Shown: piece after piece, positions 1 through 7,547 of the stretch
Position numbering within the stretch: position 1 is the stretch's first letter
How the letters are laid out: each line of letters starts with the position of its first letter
Assembly: GCA_030427285.1 (NCBI GenBank)
Contig: JAUHWX010000006.1
Location: 1-33,057, forward strand
DNA: 33,057 bases
Direction: 5' to 3'
Origin: Bacteroidia bacterium
GTDB taxonomy: Bacteria; Bacteroidota; Bacteroidia; Flavobacteriales; Schleiferiaceae
Notes under the pieces: model-generated
Told to the model about the DNA's origin: nothing
The model's input: the letters and a program-made list of their open reading frames with translations, nothing else
The model's database searches: none
Position numbers and translations under genes: made by a program

Positions 1-267
1 ATAAAACACTTCATTTTCCATTCCTTCAATAGGGAAGAAGGGAATTAGGTTGAACAAAAAAATAATTCCTGGAAACAGGGCTAAAAAAAAGCTAAACGCT
101 ACGCTGGCTGCTCTGTCCGTTATTTTCCCTTCTACTATACCTCTTATAAAAAAAGATAAAACTGCATATAGTGTAAGCCCTTCAAAAAGTGGAAGGCGAA
201 TACGCTTGGCTTGGCGTAGCACTCTGTACCAGGTTCGTAGTAGTATGGTTTTTAGATTTTTTAGCAT
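1..267 (-). CDS. YihY/BrkB-family inner membrane protein (N-terminal part, runs off the window)
   Basis: Reading leftwards from ATG at 265-267, an open frame of 89 codons continues to the window edge without a stop, so the C-terminal part is missing. The visible protein has a basic N-terminus and then the family hallmark DRAASVAFSFFLALFPGI (residues 51-68), which leads into the first long hydrophobic segment. This matches the YihY/virulence factor BrkB (UPF0761) family of multi-pass inner membrane proteins, whose function is unsettled (early annotation as ribonuclease BN was wrong). It starts 28 nt after the nadC stop on the same strand, so it is probably co-transcribed with nadC. The family call rests on the conserved motif; the frame is unambiguous. 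Confidence 0.85.
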   Translation of the reverse strand, partial: MLKNLKTILLRTWYRVLRQAKRIRLPLFEGLTLYAVLSFFIRGIVEGKITDRAASVAFSFFLALFPGIIFLFNLIPFFPIEGMENEVFY

Positions 268-295
268 GTTTACCTTACGGTGAATGTAGGGAGGG

Positions 296-1141
296 CTATT
301 CTGCCTTCAAACTCAAATCTAAACTTTTTACGGAGTGTGTAAGGGCGCCTACCGAAATAAAGTCAACACCTGTTTCGGCATAACTTCGAATCGTGGTTTC
401 CGTGATTCCTCCTGATGATTCGGTTTCAAATTTACCATTTACCATCTTCAGAGCTTTGATGGTATCTTCAATGCTGTAATTGTCAAACATTACACGCTGT
501 ACACCGCCTTTATCAATCACCTGCTGTAGCTCTTCAAGGTTCCGGGTTTCTACTTCTATGCCAATGTCAAGTCCGTTTTCTTTGATGTACTCATGAGCTT
601 TGTCGATGGCGTTGGTAATTCCTCCTGCAAAATCAACATGGTTATCCTTTAGCATAATCATATCATATAGTCCCATTCTATGATTATAGCCGCCACCAAC
701 AGTCACTGCATACTTTTCTAAAGCTCGCATATTGGGCGTGGTTTTTCTAGTGTCCAATAGTTTGGTAGAAGTTCCCTCAATCAGTTTTACAATATGATGG
801 GTGCGGGTGGCAATGCCACTCATGCGTTGCATAATATTTAGTGCAAGCCTTTCGCTGCGCAGCAAGGCGCGTTCCGGTCCTTGAAGTCTAAAGGCGATGT
901 CTCCCGGTTTTGCGGCATCACCATCCTTCATCAAAATTTCCATTTTAACGGCAGGATCTACTTTTTCAAAAACTCTTTTGGCTATATCAATGCCTGCAAT
1001 GATGCCTTCTTCTTTTACCAAAAGGTACATTTTACCTTCTGCATTTGCAGGAATGCTACAATTGCTGCTATGGTCGCCAGGGCCAATGTCTTCGGCTATT
1101 GCATCGTCAATAAACCGGTCGAGATAGTCTTTAGAAATCAT
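296..1141 (-). CDS. nadC: Nicotinate-nucleotide pyrophosphorylase (carboxylating), quinolinate phosphoribosyltransferase
   Basis: NadC converts quinolinate and PRPP to nicotinate mononucleotide, CO2 and pyrophosphate in de novo NAD synthesis in the cytosol. The 281-residue length is normal for the family. Diagnostic stretches are EDIGPGDHSS near residue 18, the LNIMQRMSGIAT helix, the DTRKTTPNMRALEKYAV substrate-binding segment with HR in GGGYNHRMGLYDMIMLKDNH, the EVETRNLEE and MFDNYS strands of the barrel, and ESSGGI...FISVGALTHS at the C-terminus (phosphate binding). It is transcribed divergently from rlmH with only about 40 nt between the starts, and a YihY-family gene follows on the same strand. 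nadA/nadB are not in the window. Function is certain at family level. Confidence 0.97.
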   Translation of the reverse strand: MISKDYLDRFIDDAIAEDIGPGDHSSNCSIPANAEGKMYLLVKEEGIIAGIDIAKRVFEKVDPAVKMEILMKDGDAAKPGDIAFRLQGPERALLRSERLALNIMQRMSGIATRTHHIVKLIEGTSTKLLDTRKTTPNMRALEKYAVTVGGGYNHRMGLYDMIMLKDNHVDFAGGITNAIDKAHEYIKENGLDIGIEVETRNLEELQQVIDKGGVQRVMFDNYSIEDTIKALKMVNGKFETESSGGITETTIRSYAETGVDFISVGALTHSVKSLDLSLKAE

Positions 1142-1181
1142 ACGGCAAATTACTTAACTTTTGCCCCAACAATCAAAGGTT

Positions 1182-1655
1182 TTGAAGATAGTATTTGTAC
1201 AAACAGGAAAGACGAAGGGAAAGGAAATACAGAAGCTTGAAGAGGAGTACTATAAGCGCCTGGGGCGTTATGTGAGTTTTCAGAAAGTGGTGGTTCCGGA
1301 CCTTAAAAATACCAAGGCTTTGCGCGAAGAAGAAGTCAAAAAACAGGAAGCGCTGCTCATTCAAAAGGAATTTCAGCCGGGTGATCACGTCATTTTGTTA
1401 GATGATAAGGGCAAACAGTATACCTCTGTGAAGTTTGCAAACCACTTGCAGCAGATAATGAACAGAGGAGTGAGGCGCATCGTTTTTGTAATTGGCGGCC
1501 CTTATGGTTTTGACCAGACGATTTATGATGCTGCGCAGGAAAAGCTCTCCCTTTCGTTGATGACTTTTTCACATCAAATAATCCGTCCCATATTTGCCGA
1601 GCAGCTGTACCGTGCGTATAGCATTTTGAATAACGATCCATATCACCACGAGTAA
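1182..1655 (+). CDS. rlmH: 23S rRNA (pseudouridine1915-N3)-methyltransferase RlmH
   Basis: RlmH is a small SPOUT-class methyltransferase that uses SAM to methylate pseudouridine 1915 in helix 69 of 23S rRNA on the assembled ribosome. The C-terminal knot region is plain: VIGGPYGFD followed by LSLSLMTFSHQIIRPIFAEQLYRAYSI and the terminal YHHE (family usually ends YHH/YHR). No ATG is available. A TTG at 1182 gives LKIVFVQTGKT..., which fits the family N-terminus and gives exactly 157 residues, the usual length; the TTG at 1161 would add seven unconserved residues. AAAGG lies just upstream but very close. The stop TAA overlaps the rdgB ATG by one base, implying translational coupling. Confidence 0.94.
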   Translation: MKIVFVQTGKTKGKEIQKLEEEYYKRLGRYVSFQKVVVPDLKNTKALREEEVKKQEALLIQKEFQPGDHVILLDDKGKQYTSVKFANHLQQIMNRGVRRIVFVIGGPYGFDQTIYDAAQEKLSLSLMTFSHQIIRPIFAEQLYRAYSILNNDPYHHE

Positions 1656-2236
1656 TGCAAACCAACGAACTGATTTTTGCTACCCATAATGCCAATAAAG
1701 CCAAAGAAGTAAAAGCGCTTTTGCCACACCTGGAGGTAAAGTCACTTTCTGAAATAGGCTTTCACGATGACATTCCAGAAACGGGAAAAACCTTGCAGGA
1801 CAATGCTTTGATCAAAGCTCGTACGATTCACAAAGCTACCGGAAAACCTTGCTTTGCTGATGATACTGGTTTGGAGGTGGAAGCTCTATATGGTGCTCCG
1901 GGGGTGTACTCTGCGCGTTATGCTGGCGAAGGTGCCAACTCAGAAAACAACATGGATAAGCTTTTGGCTGAGCTTGATGCAATTACTAATCGCAATGCTC
2001 AGTTCCGTACTGTGATTGCCTATATAGACAATACTGGAAAGGAGCATTTATTTGAAGGCTCGGTGCAAGGTGAAATTCTAAAAGCCAGACAAGGCGGTGA
2101 AGGTTTTGGTTACGATCCTATTTTTTTACCGGAAGGCGAAACCGAAAGTTTTGCTGAAATGAGTGCTGGGCGCAAAAATACTATGAGCCATCGTGGGAGA
2201 GCGATGCGGAAGTTGGTGGAGTTTTTGAAGGGATGA
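1655..2236 (+). CDS. rdgB: RdgB/HAM1 family dITP/XTP pyrophosphatase
   Basis: This enzyme hydrolyses non-canonical purine nucleoside triphosphates (dITP, ITP, XTP) to monophosphate and pyrophosphate, cleaning the nucleotide pool. At 193 residues it is full length. Family motifs in order: FATHNANKAKEVKALL at the N-terminus (phosphate/nucleotide loop), ETGKTLQDNALIKA, FADDTGLEVEALYGAPGVYSAR (catalytic acidic residues DD), GEGFGYDPIF for base recognition, and the C-terminal SHRGRAMRKL. The ATG shares a base with the rlmH stop, so the two form a two-gene operon. It converges on the minus-strand gene at 2278-2922 with a 41-nt gap. Confidence 0.96.
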   Translation: MQTNELIFATHNANKAKEVKALLPHLEVKSLSEIGFHDDIPETGKTLQDNALIKARTIHKATGKPCFADDTGLEVEALYGAPGVYSARYAGEGANSENNMDKLLAELDAITNRNAQFRTVIAYIDNTGKEHLFEGSVQGEILKARQGGEGFGYDPIFLPEGETESFAEMSAGRKNTMSHRGRAMRKLVEFLKG

Positions 2237-2277
2237 GTTGTTTTATCTACGAAACTTTTGTGCTTATCAAAGGATTA

Positions 2278-2922
2278 TCAATATTGCTTTGAATAAATAA
2301 ATTTAGAATTAACAACTATTGAAGAGTCAGTGATTTTCTTGTATTTGATGGATATGATCGTGTCCATAATGGTAGACCTTTTGTTATCAAGCTGAAATAG
2401 AATTTCGCTGCTATGGTTGAGAGAAATGCGAGCTTCATATTCCTCGTAAAATGAGGTTATACATGAAAGAAGGGCCTCTTTGTTGGATTTCGGTAAAATC
2501 AAACTTCCTGTACCATCAAGATTGCAATTCAAAAAATATGACTCTTCACTATTTACGGGGCTGACTTTTACTCCAAGAAGAGGGATGGGATTATTATTAA
2601 GATCTACACCTTTTACCTTCAGAGAGATGAGTCTTGACGTGTCGCTGGTAGCTAAATTATTAAGTTGGATTTTACTTTTCCCAGCGACAGAATCAATCTT
2701 ATCAAAATTTAGTAGCAATCTTTTGTTCTCAATTTGATAGGTTCCTAAGCCAAAAGCATTTTCAGTGGAGCTTATTGAGGAAAGTCTAAATCTATTGTTT
2801 GGTAAAAAAGAAATGCATGTGCTTTGATAGTTATCACTTTGGCAGTAAGTGCCTGAAAGATTATTTTCTTCTACAAAACTGGTGATAAAGAATACGGTAA
2901 AAATAAAGCAGAGCAGTTTCAT
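2278..2922 (-). CDS. Secreted hypothetical protein with a possible carboxypeptidase-regulatory-like beta-sandwich
   Basis: I do not recognise a named family. The 214-residue protein starts with a hydrophobic signal sequence (MKLLCFIFTVFFITSF) without a clear lipobox, so it is probably periplasmic or exported. The middle (about residues 35-80) resembles a lipocalin-like strand pattern (FRLSSIS..., GTYQIENKRLLLNFD). From about 100 the SLKVKGVDLNNNPIPLLGVKV / DGTGSLILP pattern resembles carboxypeptidase regulatory-like (CarboxypepD_reg) folds common in Bacteroidota surface proteins. It lies 14 nt upstream of rsmD on the same strand? No: rsmD is transcribed towards it, so this gene is downstream of the... 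start at 2922 follows the rsmD stop at 2937 in transcription order, and the two may share a message. No T9SS tail is present. Confidence 0.7.
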   Translation of the reverse strand: MKLLCFIFTVFFITSFVEENNLSGTYCQSDNYQSTCISFLPNNRFRLSSISSTENAFGLGTYQIENKRLLLNFDKIDSVAGKSKIQLNNLATSDTSRLISLKVKGVDLNNNPIPLLGVKVSPVNSEESYFLNCNLDGTGSLILPKSNKEALLSCITSFYEEYEARISLNHSSEILFQLDNKRSTIMDTIISIKYKKITDSSIVVNSKFIYSKQY

Positions 2923-2936
2923 GAGATTAAATGTTA

Positions 2937-3488
2937 CTATTCCTCAGTTTTCTCATGCTCAAAAAAACTAAAACTCACATTGCCGTAAGCTCTTACATTG
3001 CTAAAGTGAGGGAAGGAGCTGAGGTCTTGCATGCTTTGGTGCTCCACTACCAAAAAGCCTTCTTCAGAAAGGAGGTTCTTTTCAAAAATCTTCTCAACTA
3101 ACTTTTCGTATTGGTCAAAGTCGAAGGGAGGGTCGGCAAAGATGAGGTCGTAGGTTTTGCTGTCTTTTTCTACAAATTGAAATATCTCAGCTCTAAAAGC
3201 ATGAAGAGTATCCATTTCCAGCTTTTCGGCTGTTTCCTGGATAAACTTTACGCAAGCATGATTATCATCAATAGCTATAATATCCGGGCAACCACGGCTG
3301 GCCAGTTCGTAGGAAATGTTTCCTGTGCCGGAGCAAAGATCGAGTGCCGTTACTTCATCAAAGTAAAAGTGGTTGTTCAAAATATTAAACAACGATTCTT
3401 TGGCACGGTCGGTAGTTGGGCGAACGGGCAAATTTTTGGGCGCTTGTATTTTGCGTCCACGGTGTTTTCCGCTAATTATTCTAATCAT
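2937..3488 (-). CDS. rsmD: 16S rRNA (guanine966-N2)-methyltransferase RsmD
   Basis: RsmD methylates N2 of G966 in helix 31 of 16S rRNA using SAM. The N-terminal signature RIISGKHRGRKI and VRPTTDRAKESLFNIL are family-defining. The Rossmann motif I is ALDLCSGTGNISYELASRG and the catalytic motif IV is FADPPFDF. The 183-residue length is typical. The start ATG overlaps the stop of the upstream DUF3822 gene by 4 nt, so translation is likely coupled, which is the usual arrangement in Flavobacteriia. In many other phyla rsmD is followed by coaD; coaD is not seen here. Confidence 0.96.
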   Translation of the reverse strand: MIRIISGKHRGRKIQAPKNLPVRPTTDRAKESLFNILNNHFYFDEVTALDLCSGTGNISYELASRGCPDIIAIDDNHACVKFIQETAEKLEMDTLHAFRAEIFQFVEKDSKTYDLIFADPPFDFDQYEKLVEKIFEKNLLSEEGFLVVEHQSMQDLSSFPHFSNVRAYGNVSFSFFEHEKTEE

Positions 3489-4333
3489 AAACTTGCAATA
3501 AGGTGCGCTACCTGCCTAAGCTGATTGCGGCTAAGTTGTGGGGCAGAAGTTTTGCCAATAGGCACGGGCACTTCTGTTACTTTACCAATATAAGTGCTCA
3601 GTAGGTTGTATAGTTCAGAGCCTTTGGTAATGGCGCCCCCTACTTTTAGCTCTACCTCGGGAGCCAAAATTCTGTTTTGCTCCAAAGCAAAAAGCAGGTA
3701 GTACAATAAATCTTCGTGCACATCAAAGGGAAACTGATTGTAAAAAATCATCTTTCCTTTTTTGGTAATAAAGAGTTCGGCAAAATTATCGCTCACCATC
3801 ATTAGGCAATTGAAATCATCGCCTGTGGCATTCATCGAAAGATTATTTAGCGCAAAGCTACTGTGGGCAATGGTGCTCTTTTCATTTTGGGCAAAAGCCC
3901 AGTCATGCAGCTTTTGCGAAAGCGCATAGAGGCCCACAATGTCTTTGAGTTTCCAAAAGTCAGAGTATACCGTTTCGTTTTCTTCCAAACGTGAAGTTTG
4001 CGAAAGCAACTCGTGACCTTGACCTTGCTGATGAAAAATATCAGGAATGAGGGAACACTTAGAAACAGAAAACAGCCAGTGTATACCGGCTGCTTTTTGT
4101 GGTAAAATATGATGTTGATCAAAAAACTTTTGTGTCTGCTCTATCAGGTAGGCGTCTTCTTTTGAAGCGAGCCATGAAGCTTGAAAAATATCCAAAACTC
4201 CTTTTCCTGATGGATCACTTACCACAATTGCTAATCCGTCATAGCGGAGGTTTATGGTAAGCTTAAGACCCTTTATGCCTTCGGCAATATTGTTTCTTGA
4301 ATATGCTTGAGCAAAATTATTTCCAGTTTCCAC
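3485..4333 (-). CDS. DUF3822 family protein
   Basis: This 282-residue protein belongs to DUF3822, an uncharacterised family largely confined to Bacteroidota. It has an NLRYDGLAIVVSD-type first strand near residue 28 and repeated LF/YL pairs (ELFITKKGKMIFYNQFPFDVHEDLLYYLLFALEQNRI), which I read as an actin/ASKHA-like fold; this is inference. No signal peptide is present. Its 3' end overlaps rsmD by 4 nt. Its 5' end overlaps the preceding membrane-protein gene by 17 nt if the ATG at 4331-4333 is used. The three genes thus form one compact operon. The partnership with rsmD suggests, but does not show, a cytosolic role near ribosome biogenesis. Confidence 0.85.
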   Translation of the reverse strand: METGNNFAQAYSRNNIAEGIKGLKLTINLRYDGLAIVVSDPSGKGVLDIFQASWLASKEDAYLIEQTQKFFDQHHILPQKAAGIHWLFSVSKCSLIPDIFHQQGQGHELLSQTSRLEENETVYSDFWKLKDIVGLYALSQKLHDWAFAQNEKSTIAHSSFALNNLSMNATGDDFNCLMMVSDNFAELFITKKGKMIFYNQFPFDVHEDLLYYLLFALEQNRILAPEVELKVGGAITKGSELYNLLSTYIGKVTEVPVPIGKTSAPQLSRNQLRQVAHLIASL

Positions 4334-4928
4334 TGAGGGTGGGTTCTGTCATTGATCCTACTTTAAGACCGTAGTCTTTGTCGATAAAGTCGCTGTACTT
4401 ACCCATGATGTCAGCAAACACATCCACATTTGCGGCACGTGCTTCAAATACTGGAACTTTTACATTTCCAACTTCGATTTTTCCGGCATCCATTTCAAAC
4501 TTAAACTTATTGTCTGTCATCGGAATGTATTGAAGCTTATCAGCATCAAAATCATTTCCAAATAAACTTTCCTTAACGTTTTTATAACCTAAAACCCGCA
4601 CAATAGTCGTGTCTTTTGATCTTTCCTGCTGGAAAACTTCATCATAGTACATGAAAGAAGAGTCTTTACGGACGATGATTGATTGCTTGCCAGTATCAAC
4701 AAATGCGATAAGTGTGTTGAAATCCTTAGCAAAAGAATTGTATTCAGCGCGGTAAGTTTTTTGAACATCACGAATTTGCTCAAGTCTTTCTTTGACTTTG
4801 GTATAGCGTTGTTCTTTGATTTTCTGGAAGCGCACAGGCTCTTGAATGATTTCGTAAAGGTTATAACCAAGTATGATTATGGCCACAAGAAGAACGAGGT
4901 TTATTACTAATGATACCTTCTTATTCAT
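4317..4928 (-). CDS. Conserved membrane-anchored coiled-coil protein of unknown function
   Basis: First gene of the operon leading to DUF3822 and rsmD. The 203-residue protein has one N-terminal transmembrane helix (LVINLVLLVAIIILGYNLY, residues 7-25). A charged helix with heptad character follows (KEQRYTKVKERLEQIRDVQKTY, about 38-60) and then a globular beta-rich part. The layout recalls pseudopilin-like or division-associated single-pass proteins, but it has no prepilin cleavage motif. Homologues at this position are common in Flavobacteriia as hypothetical proteins. The start is supported by a good promoter (TTG-17-TAGTTTTG) about 35 nt upstream. Function unknown. Confidence 0.82.
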   Translation of the reverse strand: MNKKVSLVINLVLLVAIIILGYNLYEIIQEPVRFQKIKEQRYTKVKERLEQIRDVQKTYRAEYNSFAKDFNTLIAFVDTGKQSIIVRKDSSFMYYDEVFQQERSKDTTIVRVLGYKNVKESLFGNDFDADKLQYIPMTDNKFKFEMDAGKIEVGNVKVPVFEARAANVDVFADIMGKYSDFIDKDYGLKVGSMTEPTLSGNWK

Positions 4929-4962
4929 GCTATTTTGAGCGAATTTATTATTGCGTTGCGCA

Positions 4963-4990
4963 CAAAACTACAATTTTTTTCCATTGGCAA
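4963..4990 (-). promoter_or_regulatory. Bacteroidota-type promoter for the minus-strand operon 4928-2937
   Basis: On the minus strand a TTG (-33 core, 4988-4990) is separated by 17 nt from TAGTTTTG (4963-4970), an exact match to the TAnnTTTG -7 consensus of the primary sigma factor of Bacteroidota. The start codon at 4928 lies about 34 nt downstream. Confidence 0.6.
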
Positions 4991-4998
4991 AATTGTTT

Positions 4999-5027
4999 TT
5001 GTTGCCCCTCTAATCCCCGTACTTTCG
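4999..5027 (+). promoter_or_regulatory. Putative promoter of the RecD-like helicase gene
   Basis: TTG at 4999-5001 lies 18 nt upstream of TACTTTCG (5020-5027), one mismatch from TAnnTTTG. The ATG at 5032 begins only 4 nt after the box, so the transcript would have almost no leader. The promoter is back to back with the one serving the minus-strand operon. Confidence 0.45.
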
Positions 5028-5031
5028 CTGT

Positions 5032-6459
5032 ATGGAATTAGATAGTAAACGGAAACTTGAAAAAGATCTTATTAAGAACTTTGGCTTTGAACCTACATTG
5101 GGACAGCAAATGGCTTTGCGCCAACTTTCTACCTTTTGTCTATCGCTAAATTCCAACGAGGTGTTTTTGCTAAAAGGATATGCCGGAACCGGGAAAACCA
5201 CCCTTATTCAAACTTTGGTAAAAACGCTTCCCGCTTATAAACGAAAAACGGTATTGCTTGCTCCAACCGGCCGTGCAGCCAAAGTGATAAGCCAATATAC
5301 AGGCAAAGTGGCCTTCACTATCCACAAGCATATTTTTCGCCCAAAGAGCGATTCCAGAGGTACGCCTACTTTTAATCTGAGAGAAAATAAAGCCACAAAC
5401 ACCATTTATATAGTAGATGAAGCTTCCATGATAAATGATGCCGGTGGAGACAATACTTTGGCTTCGGGTAGCTTGTTGAGCGAGTTGCTGGAGTTTGTGA
5501 AAAATGGAGTGAATTGTAAGCTTATGCTGGTGGGCGATACTGCTCAGCTTCCTCCTGTTGGCACGGATCAAAGCCCAGCTTTGGATGCCAGTTACCTGGG
5601 AGTACATTACCGCAGGGAGCCCACGGAGGTAGAACTTCGCGAGGTGATGCGCCAGGTGCAGGATTCAGGGATTTTACAAAATGCTACAGCCCTTCGCGCC
5701 AAGCAGGAGGAGCTTGATTTTACAACGCCATCTTTTAGTACATCCCCTGATGTGGTAAGGTTGGTAGAAGGCTTTGAGGTAGAAGATGCCCTCAATGATT
5801 CTTTTAAAGAAGCAGGAAGGGAAGGCACTGCAATTTTGGTGCGATCCAACAAAAGGGCAGGGCTTTACAATAAGCAAATTCGCGCGCGTGTCCTTTGGCA
5901 GGAAGACGAAATTTCGGCTGGAGATTATTTGATGGTGGTGAAGAATAATTATTTCTGGCTACCTGAAGAATCTAAAGCAGGCTTCATTGCCAATGGTGAC
6001 ATTATCGAACTTTTGCAGATTTATGAGCTCAACGAATTGTATGGCTACAGATATGCTCGTGTAAAAGTGAATATGGTGGATTATCCTGACGAAAAACCTT
6101 TTGAAACAGTATTGATGCTCAATACGCTGGACATGCCATCAGCGGCACTTCCGTGGGAAGATTCACAAAAGTTGTATCAAACTATTTTAGAAGATTATCA
6201 GGATATTCCACAGAAGTATAAGCGCATACAGGAGTTGAAGAAAAATCCTTTTTACAATGCCCTACAAGTGAAATTCGCATACGCCATTACTTGCCACAAA
6301 GCACAGGGTGGACAGTGGGAAAACGTGTTTGTGGAGCAGCCTTGGCTACCTTCCGGTGAAATAGATTTGGATTATCTACGCTGGCTCTACACTGCTTTTA
6401 CTAGAGCACAAAAAAAGGTATACCTGATTGGTTTTAAGGATGAGTATTTTGAAGAATAG
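5032..6459 (+). CDS. RecD-like superfamily 1 ATP-dependent DNA helicase (short form, without RecBC)
   Basis: A 475-residue SF1B (RecD/Dda-like) helicase. Walker A is GYAGTGKTT (residues 49-57), motif Ia LAPTGRAA (77-84), Walker B IVDEASMI (127-134), motif III GDTAQLPPVG (168-177), and the C-terminal UvrD-like part carries TCHKAQGGQWENV (motif V) and LYTAFTRAQKKVYLIG (motif VI). The N-terminus FGFEPTLGQQMAL serves as the Q-like motif. It lacks the long N-terminal extension of RecD2 and no recB/recC lies nearby, so it is not an exonuclease V subunit; it is commonly annotated as an AAA ATPase or ATP-dependent endonuclease in this phylum. It converges with the Hpt-like gene, with 7 nt between stops. 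Confidence 0.9.
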   Translation: MELDSKRKLEKDLIKNFGFEPTLGQQMALRQLSTFCLSLNSNEVFLLKGYAGTGKTTLIQTLVKTLPAYKRKTVLLAPTGRAAKVISQYTGKVAFTIHKHIFRPKSDSRGTPTFNLRENKATNTIYIVDEASMINDAGGDNTLASGSLLSELLEFVKNGVNCKLMLVGDTAQLPPVGTDQSPALDASYLGVHYRREPTEVELREVMRQVQDSGILQNATALRAKQEELDFTTPSFSTSPDVVRLVEGFEVEDALNDSFKEAGREGTAILVRSNKRAGLYNKQIRARVLWQEDEISAGDYLMVVKNNYFWLPEESKAGFIANGDIIELLQIYELNELYGYRYARVKVNMVDYPDEKPFETVLMLNTLDMPSAALPWEDSQKLYQTILEDYQDIPQKYKRIQELKKNPFYNALQVKFAYAITCHKAQGGQWENVFVEQPWLPSGEIDLDYLRWLYTAFTRAQKKVYLIGFKDEYFEE

Positions 6460-6466
6460 AGGTCCT

Positions 6467-6793
6467 TTAAAGCTTTACTCTTTTCACTTTTTCAATAGAT
6501 GCCTCAAGGTCGTTTATTAAGTCCCGAGTATGTTCTTTCACCATATCTTTTGAATAAATCTTATTTACACTTCGCTCCACGTGATTGGCTAATCTGTACA
6601 AATCGTCAAATCCCATGGTAACAAAATGAGGCTTGGCTTTCATTACAATATTTCCAATACCCTGATAATTTTCCTGCTCTAGAGCATTTTTTAAGGAGTT
6701 TACCCTTCCCGTCATTCCATCGATGTAAGAGTCAATGTGAAGCTGCATTTGCTTTTTATCACCACCCGTCACTTCTTTGAGTTTATTCAACAT
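6467..6793 (-). CDS. Hpt-like domain protein, phospho-acceptor His apparently replaced
   Basis: A 108-residue all-helical protein. LKEVTGGDKKQMQLHIDSYI is the typical opening of the flavobacterial histidine phosphotransfer (Hpt) domain, and KAKPHFVTMGFDDL aligns with the usual HKLKPSLxxLGxxEL phosphorylation helix. In that alignment the phosphorylated His falls on Met51, with the K-x-K-P that follows it conserved; the nearby His56 is out of register. Active Hpt domains relay phosphate between receiver domains, so this one is probably a non-phosphorylatable scaffold or decoy, or uses another residue. No kinase or receiver gene is adjacent. Family call moderate; the missing His is directly readable. 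Confidence 0.75.
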   Translation of the reverse strand: MLNKLKEVTGGDKKQMQLHIDSYIDGMTGRVNSLKNALEQENYQGIGNIVMKAKPHFVTMGFDDLYRLANHVERSVNKIYSKDMVKEHTRDLINDLEASIEKVKRVKL

Positions 6794-6962
6794 ATCAGAT
6801 TGTTTAAGGTAAAACCTTTGAGCTATTTTATAGCTGGCAAAACTAGGATAAAAAGAGCAGGGGTTAATCGAAATACTTCTGTTCCCAAGCCATTTCTTGA
6901 TTTCTGATAATTTGCCTTTGATCTTCTCTGTCCACTATGAGCGGCTATTTAATTCTATACCT

Positions 6963-6970
6963 TAGTTTTG
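6963..6970 (+). promoter_or_regulatory. Putative -7 box TAGTTTTG upstream of the acyltransferase gene
   Basis: TAGTTTTG matches TAnnTTTG exactly. If used, transcription starts near 6977, which excludes the TTG at 6968 and favours the TTG at 6989 as start codon. No convincing -33 TTG is visible at the right spacing. Confidence 0.4.
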
Positions 6971-6988
6971 GCGAAAAACAGACTAGCG

Positions 6989-7546
6989 TTGAAAAAAGCA
7001 CTTGCAAAATTCTTTATGTGGATTACAGGTTGGAAGGCACATGTTAATGTTACTCCTGAGCTCAAGCGTTCTGTGATGATTGCTGCTCCTCACACCTCCA
7101 ACTGGGACTTTCCTTATGCAATTCTCACTTTTTGGATAATGGAGCTGGATGTAAAGTATTTTATAAAAGATAGCTACACCAAAGGCCTACTTGGCGGATT
7201 GTTTAAATGGACAGGTGCCATTGGTGTGGATAGAAGTAAAAAAGGAAATAAGCTTACAGATTACGCCATAGAGCTGCTTCAACAAAATGACCAGTTGGTA
7301 ATTCTGATACCCGCTGAAGGCACTCGCAAAGCTGTAGACAAATGGCGAACTGGTTTTTATAGAATTGCCACCGAAGCCAAAGTTCCTGTTTCGCTAGGCT
7401 ATATGGATTACAAAAAGAAAGAAGCTGGAGTGGCGGATGTATTCTGGCTTTCCGGTGATTTTGAAAAAGACATGACCCACATTCAAGAGATTTATCGCCC
7501 CATTCACCCTAAAAATCCTGAAGGTTATAATCCGGAGATTTTTTGA
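6989..7546 (+). CDS. 1-acyl-sn-glycerol-3-phosphate acyltransferase-like protein (PlsC superfamily)
   Basis: The catalytic HX4D motif is PHTSNWDF, followed by a Gly/Arg block (IGVDRSKKGN), the P-E-G-T-R-like IPAEGTRK and a late VPVSLGYMDY. These are the four acyltransferase blocks of the LPLAT/PlsC superfamily, which transfers acyl groups to lysophospholipids or related acceptors at the inner membrane face. The frame has no ATG before the HX4D region except an internal Met (MWITGWK). Two TTG codons are possible, 6968 (192 aa) and 6989 (185 aa, reading MKKALAKFFMWITGWK). I prefer 6989 because of the promoter box and because this opening looks like homologues. No PlsC-type N-terminal transmembrane helix is present, as in this subfamily. 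The next gene follows after one base. Confidence 0.85.
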   Translation: MKKALAKFFMWITGWKAHVNVTPELKRSVMIAAPHTSNWDFPYAILTFWIMELDVKYFIKDSYTKGLLGGLFKWTGAIGVDRSKKGNKLTDYAIELLQQNDQLVILIPAEGTRKAVDKWRTGFYRIATEAKVPVSLGYMDYKKKEAGVADVFWLSGDFEKDMTHIQEIYRPIHPKNPEGYNPEIF

Positions 7547-7547
7547 A

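Noticed and set aside
5032-6459. Exonuclease V alpha subunit (RecD of RecBCD)
   Set aside because: Too short, no N-terminal RecBC-binding domain and no recB or recC nearby; a stand-alone RecD/Dda-like helicase fits better.
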